DNA of 64,000 nt from Notospermus geniculatus (taxonomy: Eukaryota; Nemertea; Pilidiophora; Heteronemertea; Lineidae), in NCBI GenBank assembly GCA_002633025.1, contig NMRB01000159.1, positions 393,923-457,922 on the forward strand, given 5' to 3'. Under the pieces are notes generated by a model. It was not told the origin of the DNA. It did not search any database and saw only the letters and a list, made by a program, of their open reading frames with translations. The translations under genes were made by a program, and so were the position numbers. This document shows, piece after piece, positions 12,201-24,200 of this stretch. Within the stretch, counting starts at the first letter, position 1, and the number at the start of each line of letters is the position of its first letter.

Positions 12201-15200
12201 ATTAAGACACATTTCAACCAAATTACCGGACAGAAATTTTAGCTGGAAAGCAGTTAGAGTGACTTTGCAAGCAAAATTTCTTTGTCGCCGTTGTACTTTA
12301 CATGTATTAATAGAATCTCTGTGGTTGCCGTGATAATAAGCAAGAAGTGAATCTCCAGAATTCACGAATTTTCGACCCCAACCGGGGTCTTTTTCAAGTG
12401 GAACTTTACAATCTGAAACTCAGTCTTTTCTAGAGTTTCAGATTGTAAAGTTCCACTTGAAAAAGACCCCGGTTGGGGTCGAAAATTCGTGAATTCTGGA
12501 GATTCACTTCTTGCTTATTATCATTTTGTGTGTCAATTTTGTGCTATTCTGTATCTGTGGTTGCTGTAGTTTATATTTATGCATCAGTATGGCATTATTC
12601 ACATCATAACCAACCACAACTGGAAACGTGTTGCCACTAGGCTTGCAAATCAATTTGTGAGGCGGTCTAGGAAAACCCGCCGGATGTCGCGTTCGAGGAA
12701 AGTATAAATGGCTTTGGTGAACCCGCACATTTCAATAGCTGAAATGTACTACGTAACAGGTAAACAGCAGATCAATGCCCAGGCAATCTGACAGCCCTTG
12801 TTGATCATTCAGCGATTTCCGACGGGTTTTCCAAGACCGGCACACATTTAGTTTCAATCCTCATAGATATATAGGCCTTACGGTGCGGGTGCGTTCCGGA
12901 TCGAGACCTATCGAGGAGGGTTCGGTTATTTTTCCCGTGTAAAAGCGAAACAACTGACCTCCACCTTCCTCAAGCCAGTTGTTCGCTGGGTGAGTCTCAG
13001 GAAGGTGGAGGTAAGTGCAGGCCAGTTATTCTCTCATGTAAAAGCGAACCGGCCTCGTGCGGGATTGAGCACGCTACCTGGCGTACTTGCTGTAAGTTAC
13101 CTGTGAAGAAATCACGCGCGAGATTTCTCAAGCACTGCTCATGCTGTTTATCGATTTTTAGTGATTGTTTCTGGAATATTTTTTATTTACGACAACTGTA
13201 AATGTTGATACACGCCATCTAGTGGCACGCATTTGAACGAACCGACCTCGAACTAGATTGAGGCGGGTTACCAAACCCGCACCGTGTAAAAGCGATCTAT
13301 CCTGAACTGAACCCGCCCGAGGAGGGTGGAGGTAGGTTTCCTCGAACCCGCACCGTGTAAAAAGGCCTTATGTGTACCTAACAACAATCACAAAACAATA
13401 TAGTGCAACCAATTACGTTAACACAAAATTAGGAGGTAGGAGTGAACTTTTGGCAAATAAGAGAAGCTTAGCCCCTAGCCACAGATTATTCACAGCTGAC
13501 TCTTATGGTATTTTTTCCTTTATGCCAAAAGAAAACATAACTCGCTACATGTTACGACACCCAAAACCACTACAAGCTACGCAAACAAAACTCGTTACAA
13601 TCCATCAGCATACCATGCCAAGGATTGCATAAAATACCTGCGATTTCCTTCACCCCTTCATGCAAATGTTTTTCAACTGCATGCGAATCAATGTTGAAAC
13701 CGATGTCGGTGATCTGTGTGTCTAGAAATCAAAATCCGTATTTAATGAAAGGAAACAAATCTTCGGACACTTCAGTAAAGTATGATTCACCTAAACTTCA
13801 ACATGGGCAAAGTGCCAGGCCTGTGCAACAGACACTACAAAGTGAACACAATGAATAAACAAGGCGCACGCTGGGCGTGACGAATAACCAGGTTTTCGAA
13901 GTGGCGGCGTGAATAGCACTTTTCCTGTTTTCACATTTAGCCCCCTATTGGCCAAACCTTGAATCGAATGATGCTGAATATTGAAAGGAAACAATGTCTA
14001 CTCACAAGCAACATGTCCCCAAAATTTCACAAGAAAATCTGAAGTCGTTCCCATGTTATAACACTTCGATGATTTTCGGGTGACACTGCCTGGCGGCCAT
14101 ATTGGATGTGCGATCGGCCCGAAACTTTGTATTTCAGAAGGTATCCCTCCAGTACACATTTATGCAAGGTATGAAATGGCTAGGTGAGAAAACGACGACA
14201 CGTGCCAAGTTCGTAACTTTTGCCGAACTTTGACCTCTGTGACCTTGAAAAGTAGGTCAAATGAAAAACCCGGGTATTATGTTATTTATCGTCATTAGAT
14301 ATACCAATGATAAAAATTTGGTGACGTTCCGTCCATTCATTCAGGAGAAATAGCACTTTTCCTGTTCTCACATTTAGCCCCCTATTGGCCAAACCTTGAA
14401 TCGAATGATGCTGAATATCGAAAGGAAACAATGTCTACTCACAAGCAACATGTCCACAAAATTTCACAAGAAAATCTGAAGTCGTTCCCATGTTATAACA
14501 CTTCGATGATTTTCGGGTAACGCTGCCTGGCGGCCATATTGGATGTGCGATCGGCCCGAAACTTCGTATTTCAGAAGGTATCCCTCTAGTACACATTTAT
14601 GCAAGGTATGAAATGGCTAGGTGAGAAAACGACGACACGTGCCAAGTTCGTAACTTTTGCCGAACTTTGACCTCTGTGACCTTGAAAAGTAGGTCAAATG
14701 AAAAACCCGGGTATTATGTTATGTATCGTCATTAGATATACCAATGATAAAAATTTGGTGACGTTCCGTCCATTCATTCAGGAGAAATAGCACTTTTCCT
14801 GTTTTCACATTTAGCCCCCTATTGGCCAAACCTTGAATCGAATGACGCTGAATATCGAAAGGAAACAACGTCTACTTACAAGCAACATGTCCCAAAAATT
14901 TCAAAAGAAAATCTCAAGTCGTTTTCAAGTTATCAGTCGGACAAGAGAAAAGCGACCGCCCGGACGCCCGACCGCCCGCCCGCCCGCCACTTTCGGTAAT
15001 TTAATAACCAGGACTTTCTTCGAAAACCTGGTTAACCACAAACCACCACTTGACTGAGCACAACCTTGGATTCGCTATAGAGGTTTACCACATGACATCA
15101 TGAAGGCCACGTTGGCGGTCAAATTGACCACGTTTCCTGAAGGAACGTCACGATGACATTATTTCATGTGCTGTCGCGTCACATCAGGCATAATGTCAAT

Positions 15201-18200
15201 CCACGTGTAGCACCCTATTGACGCCAGTTTGCGTCACTCTGACGGCCAGTCACGATTTGATGATGTCAGTGGGATTCCTCTATAGGCTCATGGAAAGTAA
15301 ACCAAATCACTCTAACATCATTTTAACATCATTTTCCAAATCACTCTAACATCAAGTAACTGCGACATGGATTATTTACCACTGACTTGTGCACATTTCC
15401 AAGTTTGGCACTTTGCCCATGTTGAAGTTAGGGTAAATCATACTTTAGTCAATTCTCAGTGAAGTGGAATCCGGTGTAATGTTTTTCAGTGTTGGCTATT
15501 TTTCTGTGTGATTCCCATTGTTCAGAACAGACTGGGAAACAGACTCACTGTTTCATTTTGTGTCGCTCATTGTCAAGTCACCGCTATTTTATTGCCACAC
15601 TGATACATGGACCTCACTGAAAAATGTTACACCGGTTTCAAGCCTTGTTCACACTGCAGGCACGGTGCGATGCGAAATGTTTCGTGCCTGATTGTTTCCA
15701 GTGTTAAGCCTATAGCTGCTCAATTTACCGTGCAACGCGACGCGGTAAGAAGTGGTAGGACATGATGAGCGATTTCCACTGCCCCGATTGCTCCTGCAGT
15801 ATTTTTCCACGTCGAATCGCCTGCCGCATGAGGATACCGGCATATCTGGCACAATTTGAATGACATGAATGATGTCACTTCCGCTAATCATGACCACTGC
15901 ACCACGCAACCGTGTCACACCGCGCCACGCTATGTTAAAACTGACACCGCTAGGTGATTTTTTCAACACACTGCACCACATCGCACCATGCCGCCAGTGT
16001 GAATAAGGCTTTATGGAAAATTCATTCATAGATTATTATTAAGTATCAGACATCTTGTAATCTGCACCACTTGCCAGACCTCAATATGAGACTCTGCACA
16101 ACCAACCAAACAGAGGAAGACACTGGCCTTGTGCTAGTCTTCATCAAGCTTTGAATCAATTTCAGTTGAATACTACATGCATACATGTAGTATTGTCATT
16201 CAATGAAATTTACCTATAAATGACTGTGGCCGCCTCACCCGCTGGTTGTGGAAAGTCTTTTTCTTCTCCTGGAACTTGGTCGTGGACTGAAAAATATAGA
16301 ATGATCAGGCATCGCATGGTCTCAATCTTCGGTAGGTTGGGAGGGTATGGTCATGCGACTTTGTTTGGTCACGTGAATATTGAAACATTTCTTTCAACTG
16401 TTTGGGTTCGGAGATTGTTTGGACTACTCGCAGGGTACTGATGGACGCCTCGTTTAAACACGGGCCATTGAACCATCTTTTTTGAAGATATGCTGCCCTT
16501 AGTGCTGGCGATTGATGCCTCATGCGAGGGTCTGTGGGTTCGAATCTGGTAGGAAGCAATGTCTTTCACCTTAGAAACCCGATTTCTATTTCATATTCTT
16601 TCAACAATGTGCACAATTCCAAGCTTGGCACTTTGCCCACGTTGAAGTTAGTGTGATTTATGCTGGATTTGAAGGATTGATATTCCAGGATAATCTTTTG
16701 TGAAACTTTGTTTCATACTTACATCTGCACCGTTTTCACTGACAGTATCATTTTCTTCTTTCAAAATCGTTGTGTCTTCATCTGGTTTATCCATATTTGA
16801 CTTCTGATCCAGTTTGTTACTTATCATAGAGTTGCAACAATCGACCTGCAGAAAGACGGAATGCTGATATAACAAAGCATTTTCTGTTCAAGTGGAAACC
16901 TCATCTAACCCCGGAGTCCAGCAGACGGCATCTTCTGTCAAAGTTTTCTCACATCCTATGGTATTGATTGAAAAATATTTGAAGAAAAGTTGTTCCTGTG
17001 AACCATCTGAAGAATGTTTCTTCAACTTTTTTCCGATTTATTTTCAAGGCTTTTATAAAATTTCAACAGAAGATACCGTCTGCTCAAACCTAGGAGGAGA
17101 TGAGTTAATTAAAGGGAGACTCCACTCATTGGGAAAAATTTTTGAATTTTTGAAATATCGTTAATACATTCAAATTCATTGATATCTGCAACATGTCATA
17201 TTTTTTTGAAATCAGCAAACTCATCATTTTAAGTACGGTATTTTAATCGGATCCCAAGGGGACCATTGCACAGCATACATGACGTCATGTATGCTCAATG
17301 CATATTTATGAAGGTACAACCAATAGGCCTAGGTAGTCACAGTATTAGCTCATTCACTACAAAGGTCGTCAGCCTATTGACACTAGTGACATCACAACTC
17401 ATGGCAATAGTCCACATGGATTGATAAAAATTTAAAAGTTTACAATGAGTGGACTCTCCCTTTAACAAGGCACAGGCATCTTTTCCATTTTTTTAATAAA
17501 TTAGGCAGAGGAGGAAAACAATTAAACGACTGTGCCCAATAAAATTCTCAGCACTTTTATCTCCACTCCTATAAATCGGGTTTTATATGGGTCCAAATGG
17601 GTCAGTGGAGCCGTAACAGGCACTGCTCCACTTGACAGTTTTCTCGCAGAAGTTGGCTCACAATGGGCAATTCACCATTGTTTGTGTCCTGTCGGCTTTA
17701 CGCTGGGACCAATGACACAAACAACTGCCCGCAGTTGAGTTGCCCATTGAGAGCCAACTTCTGCGAAAAAGACTGTTAAAGTCTATTTCCAATATTTCTA
17801 ATATTTAAGATCCAGCTACCAGGATATCCCTAGGAATTCCAAGGAAATCCCATCTTGAAGAGTGACATCAGCTGTTTCCATAAAGTAGAAAATGCCTGTT
17901 CTGAATTCCTGGACAAATCTTTAGTCTAGAACAACTGGATGCAGCCAATTTATATGCATTCATACACACAAGCACACAAAGAGAGACTACCGGTACACTA
18001 AATTTTCGGAAAAGTCTATAGGGCTACCTGAGAGCTGGGGAAGCCTGGCTATGAGTATGAGTCAGCTGAAGAGGCAGTGTGCTCTGGTGGGCCCGGTGCC
18101 AACGTCACCGCGCGAGGAGCCAAAGGCGCCTTCTGGCGGGGGGTCTGGGGCCCTCCCCCAGCGAAATTTGTTTTTTAGGTGCTCTGAGATGCGTTTTCTG

Positions 18201-21200
18201 AGCATCTGAGATGCACAATTGAGCGATCTATATCAGAAATATTAGGGCGGATGAATTTTTAAGAGAGGCGGATTTTGCTGTCGGTATTTTTAAGAGGGGC
18301 GGGCCGGCCTTTTTTTAACTGGTGTGGAGAACACTGAGAGGGTGTTTGTAGTGCAGCTTAATGAGTTGTGTATGTGCACTGCTGGTGGCCTGTTTGAAGT
18401 TGCCGCTTTACTCTGCTGGGAAATAGACTTTAAGTGGAGCAGCGCCTTAAGGCATGTCCATGTAATGTGCACTCTATTCCACCTGGGTAGGGGATTATCA
18501 AGAATGTTCTTTCTGTCATACATGTTCAGCTTGATCAATCAGATTTTGGGGATACTCACTAAGTTTCTATGACATGAGGTCAGCCGCTCCAACACCATAT
18601 CGATGATTCTGTCAGACATGTACGCCGCAATGTCAAGGTTAATTTCGCTGGAAGGAGAGACAAGAAGCACATACAATATCCCCTCATACCCATTGCTAAA
18701 ATTTACAATCATTTTTCAGACCTTTCTTGTAGACGGGTGCGATCGTGCTTGTGCTCCTAAGCGCCCGTAAAATTGTGATCAGGGGCATTTTTAATTGCCG
18801 CCGTTGTTTTCCGCCACTTTTCACGCTCACAAAACATCAGAATCGGTGCTCGCACGTTCCATCAAATAGCACTCCAGGAGAAGGTAATCTTGCTCACGCA
18901 GCTACGTACACATGAGAACACAACATGGCAACACAACCAAACAAAACGCACCGGCTGCTCGAGACTATAGAAAGCGCATGATTCTTGATAGATTGGTTCC
19001 TTGATCCATCGCAAGGATTTAAGGATACTAACATCGAGAGACTGGGTACCAGTCTCGGTTCTCGAATCAAACCGGGATCGGTAACTCCTACTCAGCGCTG
19101 TATCAGATCGCCTAGGGTCGAGACGGTCGTGTTCCCAGTTCGATTTTTCATCACTGCGTACACGACTGTTGGGTACGCAGTATTAATTTTGCTGATTGCG
19201 TACAAGACATCGGGTAAATAATGCCGGCCTAAAAAAACTCCTCAGGTTTCTTCCTTCCACAGGAGATCACACATTAATGACGAGGAAGCCCGCTTGGAGA
19301 TTTACCTCATTTTATTGAAGATGTCCGTGCCTGCCTGATGTGTGATCAACCCCTTTATGTAATTCTCCGGGATGGCTGACTTCTCCTCACAGGCCAATTT
19401 AATCTCTTCAATTGCCTCCTCCTCTGCAGCCATCACAGTCGGGCACTGCTCCTTGGCTACTGCTAACATGTCCTTCAGATTCCGCTGTAAAAAGACGTTG
19501 CATCTATTAACCCCTTAACCGTTTCAGTGCCATTACACAAGTCACCGCTTTAAAATCAACTGATACAATAGACGATATCACTCCAAAAGAGCGTAGCACC
19601 TGACGGGGTCAGCGTCATGACGTCCGGCACATCATTTCATGGTGTCTTGAGATGAGACGAAAAAAATTAAATTGTTTCACGACGTCATGATCGCTGAAAC
19701 AACCGGATTTTTTTTCGAGTCACGTCATGAGTTCAGAAATGACGTGCGGGACGTCAGGACACTGACCCCATCAGTGCTGCGCTCTTTTGGAGTGATAGAC
19801 TCTATTGTGGCTGTATACCGGGCACCAGTTCATGACTTCAAATGGAAAATGCATTAGAATATGGTTCTTTCATTTATCATTTCACTTTCGAACTACTGTA
19901 AAACGAAATATCGGGTGGCCCAAAAAAAACGTGCCGAACTTCAAATTTCGATTTTTCAACAACTGTCCGTTATAATTCAATGAAATTTGGCACCATATCA
20001 TTTAAAGATGTTTTGTTTAACGTATAAAATTTTTGCTTTGATAGCTTTGGTATTGAGGCCATATCACTCAATTTAAAAATCATAGGGAAAAATGCGATTC
20101 CGGAGTCCTATAAGAAATGGGTGGATAAAAATTTCCCGAACTTTAAATTTTCATTTCTCAAAAATACTTTACTACAACTTAATGAAATTTTGTCTAACAC
20201 CGCCTCGTGATATTGGCTCTAAAATGTGAAAGTATTAATCCAATAACTTCAGTGTCTACGCCGTGGCGCTAATTACTACAACACGATATTTGAAGCTAGC
20301 GTTTCAAAGTTTCACCATTGTCTCTTAAAATATGATCAATGATTACTATGGTTTTTATATTTGGTGCTACAGTCTCAATACCAAAGATATTGAGCTGAAA
20401 CGTTCACATTGTACAAGCATTGCCACGGAACNGTTTCATTTTTTGCGATATTCGTGAAGCAGTCGCGGCGATCGCCGTAAGACCCGCGAAAACTGGTACC
20501 GCCGTCAAATAGTCTGCATGCGACAGTCGGCATACATGCACTACGGTCCCTGTGCACGTTCGCCATTCAAAATGGACACGCCAAAAGCCTTCCTCGCTAT
20601 AACGTACACCTCGCTATAACGTACATTTTGCGTGGATCCCGACGTGTATGTTATAGCGAGGGTTTACTGTACTGCAATGCTTGTTATGTGTAAACACTCG
20701 TTCCGGGCACAAGGGAGACTCCGGGAATGACATCACGATGGGAATCCCCATGCTGCATTGCTCAATTGGTGCTGATGACTCATCGATAGAGGATTTAGCG
20801 GGGAACAAAATTCGAGTTGTGAATGGCGGGTGTCGACGGTAATTTGCATTTGCACGCTGGCGATTCAAACCTAAAAATCTTTTTTTCGTACGCGATTTTA
20901 CTCATGCATAACTAATCGTGTTGACTATTTTTGCAGTTGTTTTGGCAAATAGAAGGGGTGACAGCTTATTTTGTAATCACCCGTCACCCCTTCCATTTAC
21001 CAGATGAAGTGCGAATACGACAAGCACCAATTAGTTATGCATCAACGACTTCGCGTACGAATAAAATAATTTTGTGTTTGAATCACCTGCGTGATTTGTG
21101 GAGAAAAATTTAGCGAGCCCCGCAGCAATTTGTGGTTTTCTCGAAAAATTTTTCCACAGCATAAGCTCTTTTGGCCTATGGCCAAGTGGGCTAAAAGTTG

Positions 21201-24200
21201 CGAGAGGTTAATTATGCATTCAGTGGGATCGCAACCTTACCTCTAATTGACCTAGCACCACTGTCTTGAGATCATCTGTCATGGTTGTCAGGGTTGCGTC
21301 AAGATCACTCCCCTTCTCTTCTGACCGCAGAGCGTGCTCTCGTAGTTTCAACAGCAACTGAAATTAACGGAAATCAAAATCAGTGTCTAAACGATAGGTC
21401 TTTAACTGATAAATGTGAAGAAAGGAGCTGTTTCGTAAAGATAATGTATCAGGACATCATTGTTTACATTCAGCTTTGTGATCATGGATGTTCACATTAT
21501 GTTACATGTATTCTGGGCTTATATACATCATAATACTTGAACAGAAATCTCTCCTGCGAAATCAACATTTTATTTTGTATAATTTTTGGAGGGGGAGGAG
21601 GATCTGAAAGTGTACACTTGTGAAAACGTTGACAATTTAATTGTGAATAGCCACTTAGGCCATATCAGAAACGTAAAGTATGATTCACCCTAACTTCAAC
21701 ATCGGCAAAGTGCCAAGCTTGGAAATGTGCACAGGTCAGTGGTAAATAATCCATGTCACAGTTACCTAATGATGTTAGGGTAACTTGGTTTACTTTCCAT
21801 GAGCCTATAGCAAATCAAAGGTTGTGCTCTGTCAACCGGTAAATATTGTGATTTAATCATTGTGTTCACTTGAGGTGCCTGTTGCACAGACCTGGCACTT
21901 TGCCCATGTTGAAGTCAGAGTGAACCATACTTTAAATAAGCTACACTGAAGCACGATTTTTCAATCAGACAGCACATCATTCGTATTGATGACTTACGTG
22001 TTTCGAATTCTCAGCATCAGTGATAATTTCTTTCGCCGTTTTTACAATCTTGGAAGTCTTCGTGTCCGAGTCCTCACTGAGTGTTTTGATGGAATCCTGA
22101 ATCTGCAGCACCAAGCGATCAACCATCTGAAAATGATTCATTCGAACACCTTCATTTAAAGTCCCACAGTATGCACGAGGCAACTCTTTCTCCCTCCCCA
22201 CCTTGATAAGACTGGTCTCCTGTCCAACCTAAATATAGCCAGAGTGGTAACACTGAGGCTGGACTGATACCATGTCGAAACAAAAATGGCCGCCATACCT
22301 TCATCACTTGAGAAGTTCAACGTGCTGTTATAGCGTGACTAACCCTTCATCAGGTAAGGTAACATGCTTCAACTCATTCTTTTATGTGTAGAAACACTCT
22401 CCATGCCTAATTGGTAACTTAGACCATTCAAATAGATAGATTTGAACAGTCTATCGAGCAAGCATATTCGAGGTTGCCTAAAGGTCAAAGGTTACGTCAG
22501 CTGTCGTGAGATACAAAACCTAACACATACTGTTGGGCTTTAACACCATCAGTTTTGAGGCTTCACTGCACAACTATTGAACTGTTTTTTGCAGTGGACA
22601 TCGATACACCATAAATGATGCCACTAGTCTCACACGAGACAGAGCTGTACTCAGCAAGCACGTCATATAGGCCTACACTAATGTCATGTATTACTCTGGT
22701 ACACCCGGGTAAAAAGTAAATGGACAGTGGTTTTTGTACTCTATTCATGAAATTTGCGTACTTTGGGGACTTGTAGCTTAGAAACCTGGCCAAACAACAT
22801 CTTACATATCAGGTTATTCAAAAGAAACTGTTTTTTTAAGCATCTGCAATTCCCTACATCAACAATGGGGAACCCGCATGACTGCAGATGCCGCAGTCAG
22901 TATAAGACCCGAATGACGTACTGACGTCACTTTTTTCGCAGTTGACGTCACGTCGTCAAAGCATGTGTACATTTTTCAACACAATTTTAAGTGGAAATTT
23001 CCCCAAAAGACGTTGTCAGTATTGGCATCCTGTGGCATTTCTGATGAAACAAAGCAGTGATATATGGAGAACTTTGAACATGAATTGAACCAAATTGAAC
23101 CAAACAGAGTGGTTTATTTTGGGGCAAGAAGTAAATGGAAATACTGTTAGAAAATAGGACTTCCGGATCTTACACTGACAGCGCCACGTCGTGGCGTAGT
23201 TCTGCGGGTTCCTCATTGCATTTTCTGGATCGACATCTTTTTTTAATTGACAAGTTTTCAAAAGCTAACCTGTTGAGTTGAACTCATGAGGAAGCCGTGT
23301 TGTAATCTGAATGATTTGTCACTGTTGAATTTCCTAGGGCTGTGGTTTCTGTGCAGTAACGATTCAATCTGAAATAACAAACCACGGACATTTGAATATG
23401 ATTACTGTTCATGTTTAGCCAGACGTACATCGTACTTGTGACTGGAAGTAACTGACCAGGCCCCATGTTCCCGAAGCCATCGTAAGGTTAAGATGTCGTT
23501 ACGCTATGCATTTTCCCAGTTTTAACGACATCGTTAACCTATAAATCGATGGCGTTAATTGCGGACCATGTTTACATGATTTGGTCAGGGCAACCTCTTT
23601 TTAACAGGCCGCCTTGAATTTATTTCTGGCGGGATACCTTAACAAAGCATACCAGTGTGTCACCCAGCGCTTCTAGATCAAAATGGATGTTAGTATTTAT
23701 CTCCACCTGGCTGTCTCCGTGCGTGACTGCCGTGGAAACCCAAAAATTCGCACTTCTATGTTTACATAAACACATGGAACCACCATGACGTCACCCCCTG
23801 ACGTTGCATTGGCATGCATGGATGTACAGGCCGACACTACGCTCACGCTGTGACGTCACGTAATGACGTCACTCGCTGTGGAAAGTCACGGCCGAATTTT
23901 ACAATTGAGGAGTTGTTTCAGGTGGAAAACTCCATATTTTACCGACTCGAAAGCAGCATTTCTCTAGAATTTCGGTGGGAATATCTTCTTCCAGATTGAT
24001 GAAAAATAAAAGCGATTTCTTTACAAATAAGTTTCGAAATAGAGGTATTCTTTGGTGTTGTCAGTTTTCAGCTGAGATGGCCCGCAATCAATGACGTTTA
24101 TCTATAACGATGGCTTCAGGAACATGGCTCCTGTTCAGTCGCTGCACTGCGTACATCATCATGTCCTGACCGCATACATTGCACTGGCGACTGGCGACAA

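Larger units (their letters stand above)
13776..15447. mobile_element. TA-flanked MITE split by two nested insertions
   Basis: Outer ends TAAAGTATGATTCAC and TAAATCATACTTTA, with ACTTCAACATGGGCAAAGTG just inside. The intact family member at 21674-21934 (opposite orientation) shows that 13885-15034 and 15075-15285 are later insertions. Confidence 0.8.

Noticed and set aside
18985-19221. A 78-codon plus-strand ORF with a hydrophobic end
   Set aside because: It lies in the CARMIL intron between exons 8 and 9, has no splice support and no recognised domain.
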